Assembly (NCBI RefSeq): GCF_019331675.1
Contig: NZ_JAHBBJ010000002.1
Coordinates: forward strand, 235,592-299,591
Direction of reading: 5' to 3'
DNA from: Bifidobacterium miconisargentati
Lineage (GTDB): Bacteria; Actinomycetota; Actinomycetes; Actinomycetales; Bifidobacteriaceae
Length of the DNA: 64,000 nucleotides
Positions 17,737-27,829 of this stretch are shown one piece after another (the stretch's first letter is position 1; every line of letters begins with the position of its first letter). The notes under the pieces were generated by a model that was not told where the DNA came from, ran no database searches, and was given only the letters and a program-made list of their open reading frames with translations. A program made the position numbers and the translations under genes.

Positions 17737-20307
17737 ATGACTGACGAGAAGGATTATGGCTCCCTGGGGCGCTTGGCCCCCGAATGGGACGGCGACGAAC
17801 GCGAACGCAACCTCACGGCCGACGACATCTACGAACGCTTCTTCGGCTGGGTGGCGGACGTCAAGGGCATCGAGCCTTGGCCGCACCAGGAGGAGGCCAT
17901 CATGGACATCCTTGCCGGCGACCACGTGATCCTCAACACGCCCACCGGCTCCGGCAAGTCGCTGGTGGCGCTCGGCATGCACTTCGCCGCCCTGTGCACC
18001 GGCCGTCGCTCCTACTACACGGCCCCCATCAAGGCGCTCGTCTCCGAGAAGTTCTTCGACCTCGTGGAGGTGTTCGGCCGTGACAACGTGGGCATGATCA
18101 CCGGCGACAGCCACATCAACGCGGACGCGCCCATCATCTGCTGCACCGCCGAGATCCTCGCCAACCAGGCCCTGCGCGAGGGCGTTCACGCGGACGTGGG
18201 CCTCGTGGCCATGGACGAATTCCACTACTACGGCGACCCGGAACGCGGATGGGCATGGCAGGTGCCGCTGCTGACCCTCCCGCAGACCCAGTTCCTCCTC
18301 ATGAGTGCCACGCTCGGCAACGTGGACGCCATCGCGGACAAGCTCGCCGACCTCAACGACACCCCGGACGTGGACGTGATCGCCGACGCGCCCCGACCGG
18401 TGCCGCTGAGCTACGAATACACGCTCGACCCGTTGGAGAAGACCGTGGAACTCGCCTTCCGCAACGGCGAGACCCCCATCTACGTGGTCCACTTCTCGCA
18501 GGACGCCGCGCTGGAGACCGCGCAGGCGCTCGCCTCCACCGGCGTGTCGAGCAAGGAGCAGCGCACGGCCATCGCCGAGGCCATCAAGGGCGTGAAATTC
18601 ACCACCGCGTTCGGCAAGATCCTGCAGCGACTGCTGCGTACGGGAGTCGGCATCCACCACGCCGGCATGCTGCCGCGCTACCGTCGACTGGTCGAACAGC
18701 TCGCCCAGCAGGGCCTCTTGCCGGTGATCTGCGGCACGGACACGCTCGGCGTGGGCATCAACGTGCCGATCCATTCGGTGGTTCTGACCGCCCTGACCAA
18801 GTTCGACGGCACCAAGATGCGGCGCCTGAGGGCCCGCGAGTTCCATCAGATCGCCGGCCGCGCCGGCCGCATGGGCTTCGACACCGAGGGCCTGGTGATC
18901 GCCGAGGCCCCCGAATACGAGATCGAGAATCAGAAGGCCATCGCCAAGGCCGGGGGAGACCCGAAGAAACTCAAGAAGGTCAAGCGCAAGAAGGCGCCCG
19001 AAGGCTTCGTGACGTGGAACGAGAACACGTTCGACAAGCTCATCGACGCCGACCCGGAAACCCTGGTGCCGCACCTCAAGATCACGCATTCGATGGTGCT
19101 CAACGAGGTGGAGCAGGGCGGCGACGCCCGACGCCGCATCGACGACCTCATCGACGACTCCGCCCAGACCCCGGACCAGAAGGAACACCTGCACCAGCGC
19201 GCCGACGAGATCTTCCAGACCCTGTTTGACACGGAGGTCATCGAGACCGAGGACCGCGCCGACGGCGGCAAGAACTACTACATGACGCTCGACATGCCGG
19301 ACGACTTCGCACTCGACCAGCCGCTCAGCCCGTTCCTGCTGGCCGCGCTCGAACTGCTCGACCCCGAGTCTCCCACGTACGCGCTCGACGTGATCTCCAT
19401 GGCCGAGGCCACGCTGGAGGACCCCAAGCAGGTGCTGCGCGCCCAGGAACGCGCCGCCCGCGATAAGGCGCTCGCCGACATGAAGGCGGATGGCCTCGAC
19501 TACGACGAGCGCATGGACAAGCTCCAGGAGATCACCTACCCGAAGCCCCTGGAGGACATGCTCGAAGCGGCGTTCGACCAGTACCGCCACGACGTGCCGT
19601 GGGCCAACGACTACTTCCTGAGCCCCAAATCCGTGGTGCGCGACATGGTGGAGACCGCCTCCGACTTCACCGGGTACATCGCCCGGTACAACATCGCCCG
19701 CTCCGAAGGCACGCTGCTGCGCTACCTCTCGGACGCCTACCGCACGCTGGCCCGCACCGTGCCGCCCGAGAAGCGCGACGAGCAGCTGAAGGACATCATC
19801 GCCTGGCTGCGCGTGCTCGTGCGCTCCATCGACTCCTCGCTGGTGGACGAATGGGAGAACGCCGGCGCCGATTCGTCCGACGCCTCCGAGGCCGCGGCCT
19901 CGCTCGCCGCGCCCGGCCGCCGCGACGAGGTGGTCGAGGACCGTCGAGGCCTCACCGTGCTGGTCCGCAACGCCCTGTTCCGCCGCGTGCAGCTCATGGA
20001 CCTGGACGACCCCGATGCGCTCGGCGCTCTCGACAAGGACTGGGGCTACGGCGTGCACGAATGGGAGGACGCGCTCGACGACTACTACGACGAGCATGAA
20101 TACGTGGGCATCGACGCGGCCGCGCGCTCGCCCAAGCTGTTCATGCTGGACGACTCCCACGAGCGCGACGAGCACACGTGGAAGGTCCGCCAGATCATCG
20201 ACGACTCCGACGGCGACCACGACTGGGCCATCGAGGGCGTGGTGGATTTGGACGCCACGCAGGAGAGCGGCGAGGTGGTGTTCTTCGACTACAAGGTGGG
20301 AAACTGA
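17737..20307 (+). CDS. DUF3516 superfamily II RNA/DNA helicase
   Basis: 856 residues. The helicase core has Q/motif I (NTPTGSGKS, near 67-75), motif II as DEFH (near 158), motif III (MSATLGN), motif V (GTDTLGVGINVP) and motif VI (HQIAGRAGRMGFDTEG), which resembles the Ski2/Mtr4-like group. The C-terminal half (about 400-856) is the DUF3516 region found in actinobacterial members, ending acidic. It probably unwinds RNA in turnover or processing, but the substrate is not established. TAAGCT lies eight bases before ATG 17737; AGGGG is an alternative weak ribosome site. It is a single gene, followed by the giant inverted repeat. Confidence 0.85.
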   Translation: MTDEKDYGSLGRLAPEWDGDERERNLTADDIYERFFGWVADVKGIEPWPHQEEAIMDILAGDHVILNTPTGSGKSLVALGMHFAALCTGRRSYYTAPIKALVSEKFFDLVEVFGRDNVGMITGDSHINADAPIICCTAEILANQALREGVHADVGLVAMDEFHYYGDPERGWAWQVPLLTLPQTQFLLMSATLGNVDAIADKLADLNDTPDVDVIADAPRPVPLSYEYTLDPLEKTVELAFRNGETPIYVVHFSQDAALETAQALASTGVSSKEQRTAIAEAIKGVKFTTAFGKILQRLLRTGVGIHHAGMLPRYRRLVEQLAQQGLLPVICGTDTLGVGINVPIHSVVLTALTKFDGTKMRRLRAREFHQIAGRAGRMGFDTEGLVIAEAPEYEIENQKAIAKAGGDPKKLKKVKRKKAPEGFVTWNENTFDKLIDADPETLVPHLKITHSMVLNEVEQGGDARRRIDDLIDDSAQTPDQKEHLHQRADEIFQTLFDTEVIETEDRADGGKNYYMTLDMPDDFALDQPLSPFLLAALELLDPESPTYALDVISMAEATLEDPKQVLRAQERAARDKALADMKADGLDYDERMDKLQEITYPKPLEDMLEAAFDQYRHDVPWANDYFLSPKSVVRDMVETASDFTGYIARYNIARSEGTLLRYLSDAYRTLARTVPPEKRDEQLKDIIAWLRVLVRSIDSSLVDEWENAGADSSDASEAAASLAAPGRRDEVVEDRRGLTVLVRNALFRRVQLMDLDDPDALGALDKDWGYGVHEWEDALDDYYDEHEYVGIDAAARSPKLFMLDDSHERDEHTWKVRQIIDDSDGDHDWAIEGVVDLDATQESGEVVFFDYKVGN

Positions 20308-20316
20308 AGTAGTGGA

Positions 20317-20533
20317 ATCGGCCTGCGGCCGATGCTGGTTTTCCGCAGGCTGCGCCTGCTTCTCTTCTCTCCCTCAGTCCGCCTGCGGCGTCCAGCTCCC
20401 TCGTCAGAGGGAGCCGAGGAACTACATGTGAAAAGCCTCGGCCCCCTCTGACGAGGGAGCTCCCGCGAAGCGGGTGGGGGAGAGAAGAAGAGCAGGCGAA
20501 GCCTGCGAGGAAAACAATCGGCCGCAGGCCGAT
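20317..20533. repeat. 217-bp giant imperfect inverted repeat
   Basis: The left arm (20317 to about 20418) and right arm (about 20434-20533) are near complements, joined by a 15-base loop around ACTACATGTG. Each end carries the palindrome ATCGGCCTGCGGCCGAT or its variant. The arms contain CAGGC/GCCTG mini-hairpins and the CTCCCTCGTCAGAGGG motif related to the dispersed repeats. It fills the gap between the helicase stop and the rarA promoter. Confidence 0.85.
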
Positions 20534-20565
20534 GCAATGCTCGAACGGATGTTCGACTCATGCGG

Positions 20566-20571
20566 TATAGT
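20566..20571 (+). promoter_or_regulatory. -10 box of rarA (leaderless start)
   Basis: TATAGT is followed by six bases and then ATG 20578, placing the expected transcription start on the A of the start codon. Confidence 0.5.
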
Positions 20572-20577
20572 AAAACC

Positions 20578-22014
20578 ATGACTGAGAACGATCTGTTTGG
20601 GGCCACGGACGCGCCGGAGAGCATGACCCGGCCGCTCGCCGTGCGCATGCGGCCGCGCATGCTGGACGAGGTGATCGGCCAGAAACACGTCCTCGGCGAA
20701 GGCTCGCCGCTGCGCCGGCTCGCCAACCCGGCCAGCCGGGGGAGCCTGACAGCCCCGAGCTCGGTGATCCTCTTCGGTCCTCCCGGCGTGGGCAAGACCA
20801 CGCTTGCCACCATCGTGGCCGGCCAGTCGGGCCGCGTGTTCGAGGAACTGTCCGCCGTGACCTCCGGTGTCAAGGACGTGCGCGACGTGCTCTCCCGCGC
20901 CCATGAGCGGCTCGTGGCCTCCGGGCAGGAGACCGTGCTGTTCATCGACGAGGTGCACCGCTTCTCCAAATCCCAACAGGACGCGCTCCTGCCTGCCGTG
21001 GAGAACCGGGACGTGACCTTCATCGGCGCGACCACCGAGAACCCGAGCTTCTCGGTCATCAAGCCGCTGCTCTCCCGTTCGGTGGTGGTCAAGCTCGAAT
21101 CGCTGGAACCGGACGAGCTCACCGAGCTCGTCAATCGCGCCCTGACCAGCGAACGCGGGCTCAAGGGCGAGGTCAAGGCCACGGACGAGGCCGTGGCGGA
21201 CATCGTGCGCATGGCCGGTGGGGACGCGCGCAAATCCCTGACCATCCTGGAGGCCGCTGCGGGTGCCGTCACCGGCGACGAAGCCCGCAAGAAGGGCGCA
21301 CGCCGGCCCATCATCACCCCCGAAGTCGTCTCCAAGGTCATGGACACCGCCACCGTGCGCTACGACAAGGACGGCGACGACCATTACGACGTGATCTCCG
21401 CATTCATCAAATCGATGCGCGGCTCCGACCCGGACGCCGCCATCCACTACCTGGCCCGCATGCTCAAGGCCGGCGAGGATCCGCGCTTCATCGCCCGACG
21501 CATCATGATCGCCGCCGCAGAGGAAGTAGGACTGGCCGCCCCGCAGATCCTGCAGGTCACGGTGGCCGCCGCACAGGCCGTGGCCATGATCGGCATGCCC
21601 GAGGCGCGCATCATCCTGGCTGAGGCCACCATCGCCGTGGCGACGGCCCCCAAATCGAACGCCAGCTACAACGCCATCAACGCCGCGCTCGCGGACGTGG
21701 ACGCCGGCAAGATCGGCGCGGTGCCGCTATATCTGCGGAACGCGCCCACCAAACTCATGAAGCAGTGGGGCAATCACGAGGGGTACCGGTACGCGCACGA
21801 CTGGCCCGGCGCCGTGGCCCCGCAGGAATACATGCCGGAGATGCTGCGCGGCACCGAATACTACCATCCCAACGATCGCGGCTACGAACACGAGGTAAGC
21901 CAGCGACTGGCCCGCATCCGGCCCATCCTGCACAGCGAAAGCCAGCAGGGAACACAGGCGAGAGTTCAGTCGGGAGCTCAGTCGGGAACCGGGCCAAAGC
22001 GGGAAGGGGAGTAA
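20578..22014 (+). CDS. rarA: RarA/MgsA-type AAA ATPase (replication-associated recombination protein A)
   Basis: 478 residues. A clamp-loader-like AAA domain has Walker A GPPGVGKTT near 66-74, Walker B VLFIDEVHRF near 120-129 and sensor 1 GATTEN. It is followed by the helical C-terminal domain with RarA hallmarks (HYDVISAFIKSMRGSDPDAAIHYLARML, near 264-291, and YLRNAPTKLMK). It acts at stalled replication forks. ATG 20578 was chosen over the in-frame ATG 20560 because the -10 box TATAGT lies between them. The C-terminal 40 residues are low-complexity (Q, S, G, E). Confidence 0.92.
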   Translation: MTENDLFGATDAPESMTRPLAVRMRPRMLDEVIGQKHVLGEGSPLRRLANPASRGSLTAPSSVILFGPPGVGKTTLATIVAGQSGRVFEELSAVTSGVKDVRDVLSRAHERLVASGQETVLFIDEVHRFSKSQQDALLPAVENRDVTFIGATTENPSFSVIKPLLSRSVVVKLESLEPDELTELVNRALTSERGLKGEVKATDEAVADIVRMAGGDARKSLTILEAAAGAVTGDEARKKGARRPIITPEVVSKVMDTATVRYDKDGDDHYDVISAFIKSMRGSDPDAAIHYLARMLKAGEDPRFIARRIMIAAAEEVGLAAPQILQVTVAAAQAVAMIGMPEARIILAEATIAVATAPKSNASYNAINAALADVDAGKIGAVPLYLRNAPTKLMKQWGNHEGYRYAHDWPGAVAPQEYMPEMLRGTEYYHPNDRGYEHEVSQRLARIRPILHSESQQGTQARVQSGAQSGTGPKREGE

Positions 22015-22030
22015 TATAACGAAGTGGTAA

Positions 22031-22061
22031 AGAACGTAAGTGAGAACGCTCACAACGTTCT
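22031..22061. promoter_or_regulatory. Interrupted palindrome upstream of mtrA
   Basis: AGAACGTAAGTGAG, then the inverted CTCAC and ACGTTCT, give a 31-base dyad. It is 17 bases after rarA and about 75 before mtrA. It could terminate rarA or bind a regulator; no T-run is present. Confidence 0.35.
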
Positions 22062-22134
22062 GTGATTCAGGAAAAGCGGTTTTCGCGCGCAGGTGGTGCA
22101 AGCGGGCGGGCGGACATTCGATGAAAGGCGGGCA

Positions 22135-22869
22135 ATGGCGACCATTTTCATTGTGGACGACGATCAGGCCATCGGCGAGATGCTGTCCCTGGTGCTGGAG
22201 AACGAGGGCTTCCAGACCGTGACCTGCATGGACGGGTTGCGGGCCGTGGAGATGTTCCCCACCGTCCAGCCCGACCTGATCCTGCTGGACGTGATGCTTC
22301 CCGGTCTCGACGGCACCGAGGTGGCCCGTCGCATCCGTCAGACCTCCAACGTGCCGATCATCATGCTCACCGCGAAATCGGACACGCTGGACGTGGTGGC
22401 CGGCCTTGAAGCCGGAGCGGACGACTACGTGCCCAAGCCCTTCAAGGTGGCCGAACTGCTGGCCCGCATCCGCGCCCGGTTCCGCATCGCGCGTCCGGCC
22501 GCGGAGAACGCCGGAGCCGCAGGCGGAGCGGGGGCGAACGGCACGCCCGCCGAACCCGTGAACCACGTGGAACGCGGCAGCATCGTCATCGACCGTTTGG
22601 AGCACACCGCCACCAAGGACGGCAAGGATCTCAACCTCACCCCGATGGAGTTCGAGCTGCTGTTCGTGCTCGCGGCCGCCGCGAGCGAGGCCATCAGCCG
22701 CTCCGCTCTGCTCAAGAACGTGTGGGGCTACGAGAACTCCGGGGACACGCGCCTGGTCAACGTGCATGTGCAGCGCCTGCGCGCCAAGGTGGAGGACGAC
22801 CCGGAGAACCCGCAGATCATCCAGACCGTGCGTGGCATCGGATACAAGTTCGTGACCCCCGAGGGCTGA
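22135..22869 (+). CDS. mtrA: Response regulator MtrA (OmpR family)
   Basis: 244 residues. The receiver domain has acidic D8-D10, phosphoacceptor D52 (LILLDVMLPG) and the lysine of VPKPF. A linker rich in A, G and P (about 122-146) joins it to a winged-helix DNA-binding domain (LTPMEFELLFVLA to GYKFVTPEG). With the following sensor and lipoprotein genes this is the conserved actinobacterial MtrAB-LpqB system, which tunes cell division, wall metabolism and osmotic response. ATG 22135 follows AAAGGCGGG. The stop overlaps the mtrB start (TGATG). Confidence 0.92.
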   Translation: MATIFIVDDDQAIGEMLSLVLENEGFQTVTCMDGLRAVEMFPTVQPDLILLDVMLPGLDGTEVARRIRQTSNVPIIMLTAKSDTLDVVAGLEAGADDYVPKPFKVAELLARIRARFRIARPAAENAGAAGGAGANGTPAEPVNHVERGSIVIDRLEHTATKDGKDLNLTPMEFELLFVLAAAASEAISRSALLKNVWGYENSGDTRLVNVHVQRLRAKVEDDPENPQIIQTVRGIGYKFVTPEG

Positions 22870-24605
22870 TGAACGTGCCGAAACTGCGCCGCAGCTTCAG
22901 TTTCAAACGGCTGCTGCGCCACGGCCGCGCCGAGGTCCGCCGTTCCCTGCAGGCCCGTACGGTGGCGCTCACCGTGATTCTCACGCTGGCGGTGGCCATC
23001 GTGTTCTCGATGGTCTCGATGGTCTCGGTGCGCGCTTCGCTGCTCACGCAGATCACGTCGCAATCGCGCGCGGACTATTCGAACATGGTCCAGCAGGCGC
23101 AGACCAGCCTGGACGCGGCGGACGTCTCCGCCACCGTGCAGATCCAGCAGCTCGTCAACGACCTGGCCTCCACACTCCAGTCGGACGGTTCCTCGAATCT
23201 GGTGGGCGTCTACCTGTGGAGCCGGGACACGTCCTCGCCGCGCTCCATCATCCCCGTCTCCACCGAGCCCAGCTACGAATCGCTGATTTCGGACGACCTG
23301 CGCTCCGCCGTGGCCTCCGACGTGGACGACAACATCTTCTACCAGCCGGTGAACCTGCCCATGGAATCGGGCGGCGGCCTGCCCGGCTCAGGCACGCCTG
23401 GCGCGGCCCTGGGCACCACGCTGGAATTCGGCGTGGCCGGCAACCTGGAGTTCTTCGCCATCTATTCGTACACGCTGCAGGAACAATCGCTCATGCAGAT
23501 CCAGCTCAACCTGCTCGCCATCTGCGCGCTGCTGGCCATCGCGGTGGGCGTGGTGATGTGGATGGTGATCCGTGGCATCGTGCGACCCATCGAATACGTG
23601 GCCTCCGCCGCCGAGACACTGGCGTCCGGCGATCTGGACACGCGCGTGGACGTGAACCGCAAGGACGAGATCGGCGTGCTGCAGCGGTCGTTCAACGCCA
23701 TGGCCGACTCGCTCAACCAGAAGATCGACGAGCTGGAGGAGGCCAGCGTCTCGCAGAAACGCTTCGTCTCGGACGTGAGCCACGAGCTGCGCACCCCGGT
23801 GACCACCATGCGCATGGCCTCCGACCTGCTGGAGATGAAGAAGGACGAGTTCGATCCGTCCGCGCGCCGCACGGTGGAACTGCTGTCGGGACAGATCAAC
23901 CGGTTCCAGGACCTGCTCGCCGACTTGCTCGAAATCTCCCGATACGACGCCGGCTACGCCGCGCTCGATCTTGTGGAGACCGACGTGCGCGAGCCGATCG
24001 AGACCGCCGTGGACCAGGTGACCGGCATCGCCCAGGCCAAGCAGGTGCCGCTGCACGTCTACCTGCCGAACGTGCAGGTGCTGGCCCGCATCGACTCGCG
24101 GCGCGTGATCCGCATCGTGCGCAACCTCCTGGCCAACGCCGTGGACTTCGCCGAGGACCGTCCGGTGGAGGTGCGCGTCGCCGCCAACCGCAAGGCCGTG
24201 GTCATCAGCGTGCGAGACTACGGCGTGGGCATCGAGAAGGACAAGGTCGCGCACGTGTTCGACCGGTTCTGGCGCGGCGATCCCTCGCGCTCGCGCGTCA
24301 CCGGTGGCACGGGCCTGGGCCTGTCCATCGCGATGACCGATGCGCTGCTGCATCAGGGCGACATCCGCGTGCGCTCCGAACTGGGGGAGGGTACCTGGTT
24401 TCTGGTGGTGCTGCCTCGCGACCCCGATGCCGGGCATGTCGCGGACGCCGATCTGCCGGTCGATTTCGCGTCCGCGAGGCCGGACGTGCTGCGCGTGGTC
24501 GGCGGGTTCGGCGTGGCGCAGAGCCATGCCGCCGGCGCCACCGAACCGCTGGAAATACGCAGGGACGTCGAGGAACTGACCGCAAGGAGCGACGATGGGG
24601 AATAA
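22869..24605 (+). CDS. mtrB: Sensor histidine kinase MtrB
   Basis: 578 residues. A first membrane helix near 31-52, an external sensor domain of about 160 residues and a second helix near 212-234 are followed by a HAMP segment, the phosphoacceptor box ([17 protein letters not shown], His near 307) and a HATPase domain ([38 protein letters not shown]). A ~65-residue C-terminal extension follows. It should phosphorylate MtrA. The start overlaps the mtrA stop and its end overlaps the lpqB start by 11 bases, so the three genes are coupled. Confidence 0.92.
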   Translation: MNVPKLRRSFSFKRLLRHGRAEVRRSLQARTVALTVILTLAVAIVFSMVSMVSVRASLLTQITSQSRADYSNMVQQAQTSLDAADVSATVQIQQLVNDLASTLQSDGSSNLVGVYLWSRDTSSPRSIIPVSTEPSYESLISDDLRSAVASDVDDNIFYQPVNLPMESGGGLPGSGTPGAALGTTLEFGVAGNLEFFAIYSYTLQEQSLMQIQLNLLAICALLAIAVGVVMWMVIRGIVRPIEYVASAAETLASGDLDTRVDVNRKDEIGVLQRSFNAMADSLNQKIDELEEASVSQKRFVSDVSHELRTPVTTMRMASDLLEMKKDEFDPSARRTVELLSGQINRFQDLLADLLEISRYDAGYAALDLVETDVREPIETAVDQVTGIAQAKQVPLHVYLPNVQVLARIDSRRVIRIVRNLLANAVDFAEDRPVEVRVAANRKAVVISVRDYGVGIEKDKVAHVFDRFWRGDPSRSRVTGGTGLGLSIAMTDALLHQGDIRVRSELGEGTWFLVVLPRDPDAGHVADADLPVDFASARPDVLRVVGGFGVAQSHAAGATEPLEIRRDVEELTARSDDGE

Positions 24606-26334
24606 TCGCGATGCCGTACGCAGGCTTGCCGCCGCCGTCATGGCCGCGGTTTGCGGGCTTGCGCTGACCGCCTGCTCCACAGGACCGCTCGGATTGCCAA
24701 CCAAAGGCGCGGTGCAGACGTTGGCGCCCGCCGAGCAGCAGACCCGCCGCGTGTACACCAACCCGGAGGGGCCGTCAGAGGACGCCCAGCCGGAAACCAT
24801 CGTCAAGGGCTTCTACGACGCCATGCCGGCCGGCGTGCAGTCCGACGGCTACCGTGTGGCCCGCGAATTTCTGACCTCCGCCGCCTCGTCCGGCTGGAAC
24901 GGTGACTCCTCGGCCGTGGTGTACGGCGGAACCCCGGAATTCCGCCGCCGCGCCAACACGATGAGCGCGCCGCAAGGGGCGGAAAGCTCGCTGATCGTGG
25001 AGGTCCGGCTGCAGGCGATCGGCCTGCTTGACTCGCACGGCGTCTACCGGCCCGCGGACAGCACCAAGACCCGCACGATCTCGTACACGCTCATCAAAAC
25101 GAAGGGGCAGTGGCGCATCTCCTCGCTGGAGGACGGCGTGGTGATCTCCAGCGCGGACTTCGAGCAGGTGTTCCGTCAGGTATCCGTGTATCAGGTGGCT
25201 AAATCCGGCAAGCAGCTCGTGCCGGACGTCAGGTGGCTCGGCTGGCGCAACTGGCGTACGCAGGCGGTCAATGAGGTGCTGGGCGACGTGCCCGGCTGGC
25301 TGTCCGGCACGGTGCATGAGGCCGAACTCGGCGCCATCTCGCTGGCCGTGGACTCGGTGCCCCTGAAGGACAGTGCGGTCACGGTGGAGCTCACCAGCGG
25401 CGTCACCATGCTCACCAGTGAGGAACGAGCGCTGCTTGTGCACCGCATTCGTTTGACACTGGGGGATGGCAACACCGGATACACGCTGAAGGTCACCGGT
25501 GACGGCGTGGACTATTCCGATGCCGACTCCGATGTGAAGCTTGGCACCGACCAGCCCAATGTTGGCGTCTACACGTTGACCGGCGGGCATGTGGTCTCGC
25601 TGGCGAGCTCCAGCCCGCTGCGCATGGGCGATGTGCCGGGCTACGACGACGCCAAGGGATTCGTGTTCTCATCCTCCGGCGGCGCGGTACTGCGTGCGGA
25701 CGGCGTGGTGGAATGCCTCGAATCGGACGGAACGACTTGCGGCGCCATGTTCGACGGCATCCCGATGAAGGCCATCACGGCCGGCCTGGGCGGCGAGATC
25801 TGGGCGGTCGACGAGGACGGGCGCGCGCTGTACGTCTCCCATGAACGCAAGGAGACCAAGCTGCAGCCCGAATGGCTCGGCAACACGGATCGCATCATGG
25901 CGGTCGCCGTCTCGCCGGAAGGCGCGCGACTGGCATTGGCCGTGGTGGGCGAGGGATTCAACGGCGTGGAGATGACCGGCGTGTCCCGCGACGGGAGCAA
26001 TACGGTGGATGGCCTGGGCAAGGGCGTCACCACGGTGAGCCTCACCCGCAACGTCGGCATGCTCACGTTCTACAACGATCTCAACCTGGTGTATGCCACG
26101 CTGCCTCAGGACGATGACAACCGTCAGGAGGCGTACCGTCAGGTGGCGCCCGGCCCGGCGCAGGTGCAGCGCCTGCCCGACGTGACCGTGGCCGCCATGG
26201 CCTCCGGCCAGATCAGCCTCTACCGCCGCCTCGCCGTGCTCGACACGCAGGGCACGGTCCGCTCGGTCTCCGGCTCCCTCGACGGCTCCTGGTCCATCGC
26301 CGACAGCCAGGTCACCGCCCTCGGCGCGCAGTAG
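24595..26334 (+). CDS. lpqB: MtrAB-accessory lipoprotein LpqB
   Basis: 579 residues. Signal peptide with lipobox LTAC (Cys27), then a GerMN-like domain (about 205-320, including [16 protein letters not shown]) and a C-terminal LpqB β-propeller-like region ([18 protein letters not shown]). In other actinobacteria LpqB interacts with the outer part of MtrB and modulates its activity. It starts inside the mtrB end. Nine-base tandem units TAGGTGGAG directly follow the stop, then a hairpin. Confidence 0.9.
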   Translation: MGNNRDAVRRLAAAVMAAVCGLALTACSTGPLGLPTKGAVQTLAPAEQQTRRVYTNPEGPSEDAQPETIVKGFYDAMPAGVQSDGYRVAREFLTSAASSGWNGDSSAVVYGGTPEFRRRANTMSAPQGAESSLIVEVRLQAIGLLDSHGVYRPADSTKTRTISYTLIKTKGQWRISSLEDGVVISSADFEQVFRQVSVYQVAKSGKQLVPDVRWLGWRNWRTQAVNEVLGDVPGWLSGTVHEAELGAISLAVDSVPLKDSAVTVELTSGVTMLTSEERALLVHRIRLTLGDGNTGYTLKVTGDGVDYSDADSDVKLGTDQPNVGVYTLTGGHVVSLASSSPLRMGDVPGYDDAKGFVFSSSGGAVLRADGVVECLESDGTTCGAMFDGIPMKAITAGLGGEIWAVDEDGRALYVSHERKETKLQPEWLGNTDRIMAVAVSPEGARLALAVVGEGFNGVEMTGVSRDGSNTVDGLGKGVTTVSLTRNVGMLTFYNDLNLVYATLPQDDDNRQEAYRQVAPGPAQVQRLPDVTVAAMASGQISLYRRLAVLDTQGTVRSVSGSLDGSWSIADSQVTALGAQ

Positions 26335-26358
26335 GTGGAGTAGGTGGAGTAGGTGGGA
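26332..26358. repeat. Short 9-bp tandem repeat
   Basis: TAGGTGGAG occurs twice, followed by TAGGTGGGA, starting at the lpqB stop codon. Confidence 0.7.
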
Positions 26359-26377
26359 GCAGTGCGTTTGTCTGGGA

Positions 26378-26424
26378 TTTGGCGGGAATGCGCCTTGCAT
26401 TGAGTGAGGTGCATTCCCGCCAAA
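26378..26424. terminator. Hairpin ending the mtrAB-lpqB operon
   Basis: A 14-bp perfect stem (TTTGGCGGGAATGC with its complement at 26411-26424) with a 19-base loop and no T-run. It stands between lpqB and the convergent toxin gene, so it may act in both directions. Confidence 0.6.
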
Positions 26425-26435
26425 CCGGGTGTTGC

Positions 26436-26840
26436 CTAATGCAGAACGAATCTTACGAATTCGGCCGGGGTCATGATAAGAGGCGTCTCGATATCAACGT
26501 CGGTGAAGTCCTTATCTCCGGTCACGAATACGTCCGCGGCCCCGATGATTGCCGAGTACAGTACCGGGTAATCATTCGGATCACGTATTTCGAATAATCC
26601 TGGATGGGGAATCAACGGAGTCACAACGGTTTCGAAACTCAGCTGCAACATATACTGTTCCAGTGCGTCGACACGGCTCGGCCATTTTCGGGATACGACC
26701 GCTCTCGCTTCTTCAATGGTGAATGTGGAAAGCAGTAATTCGTGAGGTCCCTGGATTGTGCCGGTGAGTACGTCGACGGCGTTGGATGATTGAAAGATGA
26801 CTGCCGAGAGTAGGACATTGGTGTCAATCATTACTCGCAT
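26436..26840 (-). CDS. PIN-domain ribonuclease toxin (VapC-like)
   Basis: 134 residues forming a PIN domain. Acidic residues expected at the metal site are D6 (MIDTNVLL), E43/E44 (FTIEEARAV), D92 (DPNDYPVL) and D109 (VTGDKDF). Such toxins cleave specific RNAs and stop growth until neutralised. It overlaps the upstream antitoxin gene by 10 bases, the classic antitoxin-first layout, though PIN proteins of this subtype can also act in other contexts. Base composition is more AT-rich than housekeeping neighbours, which fits acquired DNA. Confidence 0.85.
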   Translation of the reverse strand: MRVMIDTNVLLSAVIFQSSNAVDVLTGTIQGPHELLLSTFTIEEARAVVSRKWPSRVDALEQYMLQLSFETVVTPLIPHPGLFEIRDPNDYPVLYSAIIGAADVFVTGDKDFTDVDIETPLIMTPAEFVRFVLH

Positions 26841-27121
26841 GGGCCACTGCCTTGTTTGGCGCGTTCGCTGCGAACCTGCTTGATGAGAGCGGTCAAATCG
26901 TCCTCATCTTGTAGTCCGGCTTCGGTTGCCGCTCCGGAGAATGACCGCTGCGCACGTTGCAGAGCTTCAAGGCTGGAGTTGCGAAGTGAGATGGAGCCGT
27001 CATCCATTCGCACGAACAGGACTTTGTCGCCTTCTCGGATGCCGATGGCTTCCCGTACGTCGGCCGGAATGGTGATTTGTCCTTTGGCAGTGACTTTCGC
27101 CATGTTCATTACCATGCTCAT
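26831..27121 (-). CDS. AbrB/MazE-type antitoxin
   Basis: 96 residues. The N-terminal swapped-hairpin DNA-binding domain is clear (MAKVTAKGQITIPADVREAIGI, then GDKVLFVRMDDGS). The C-terminal 45 residues are polar and should wrap the toxin. ATG 27121 was chosen because AAGGAG lies seven bases upstream; longer frames start without a site. It probably represses its own promoter. The stop overlaps the toxin start. Confidence 0.85.
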   Translation of the reverse strand: MSMVMNMAKVTAKGQITIPADVREAIGIREGDKVLFVRMDDGSISLRNSSLEALQRAQRSFSGAATEAGLQDEDDLTALIKQVRSERAKQGSGPCE

Positions 27122-27525
27122 AATGGACTCCTTGAGTAATGAATTCCTTACTTGCATGATAGTTGATGCTGCTGGAAAAGGTATATCTGGCATATTGATC
27201 GTCCTAACGCTGGGGGCTTATTCCCGGTCGATGGAAACAAGCTTCGGTGACTGGGCATGATCTGGTTTCGGCATACTCTGCCGACTGGTCTACTTTCGTC
27301 AGCCTTTTCGACCAGTAACAACCTAGGAGCACGGTTCCGGCGCCGCTACCGCCGGTAATAGGAATATGAATATGACGACGCCCCCATGCGTAGCAACTGC
27401 GTTGTTCCAGATTACCATGCTCTGTTTTGGAGCCATTGAAGGTTGAGCTGTTGAGCAGACGTTCTGATGGACCTCTCGTAGGCAAAGCGGTCGGCGAAGT
27501 CTCTGCGTAACATAGCCGGTTTTTC

Positions 27526-27725
27526 TGGCTCCCCTCTCTGAGGACGTTGCCGTGAAGCCAACAGCAGAGCTGTTTGTAGGCAACGTGCGAGACGGCAGTC
27601 GAGCCAACAGAACGCGAACGGAGTTCGTCCTTAGTTGCAGGATGAGCTGTCGCCGGAGGCGACTGAAGTGTCTTCTGGCTCCCCTCTCTGAGGGGAGCTG
27701 TCGCCGGAGGCGACTGAGGGGAGCG
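27526..27725. repeat. Dispersed CTCCCCTC repeat: one interrupted and one intact copy
   Basis: The intact copy (27672-27725) reads CTGGCTCCCCTCTCTGAGG, then GAGCTGTCGCCGGAGGCGACTGA, then GGGGAGC. Just before it is a second copy split in two (27526-27544 and about 27641-27664) by a ~100-bp insert that begins and ends its first section with ACGTTGCC and GGCAACGT. Confidence 0.7.
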
Positions 27726-27821
27726 CCACGGTTGGATTGCCGTCTCTTCTCCATCCCATCTCCCGTCCTCCATTCCCATTCCGCGACACGATGCCCACTA
27801 TCCGACCCCTTCAAAGTCTTT

Positions 27822-27829
27822 GGGGGGGG
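27822..27829 (+). promoter_or_regulatory. Eight-G tract upstream of pilus locus 1
   Basis: A run of eight G lies between TTCAAA (27810-27815) and TATTCG (27830-27835), with a 14-base gap between these weak promoter-like hexamers. The same spacing is found around the G8 tract of pilus locus 2. Length changes by slippage would alter promoter spacing or the leader. Confidence 0.5.

Noticed and set aside
17719..20220. An 833-codon minus-strand frame opposite the helicase
   Set aside because: Valine/histidine-rich shadow with no motifs; the plus strand has all helicase motifs in order.
27204..27779. A 191-codon minus-strand frame upstream of pilus locus 1
   Set aside because: It crosses two dispersed repeats, has no start signal and shows no recognisable domain.
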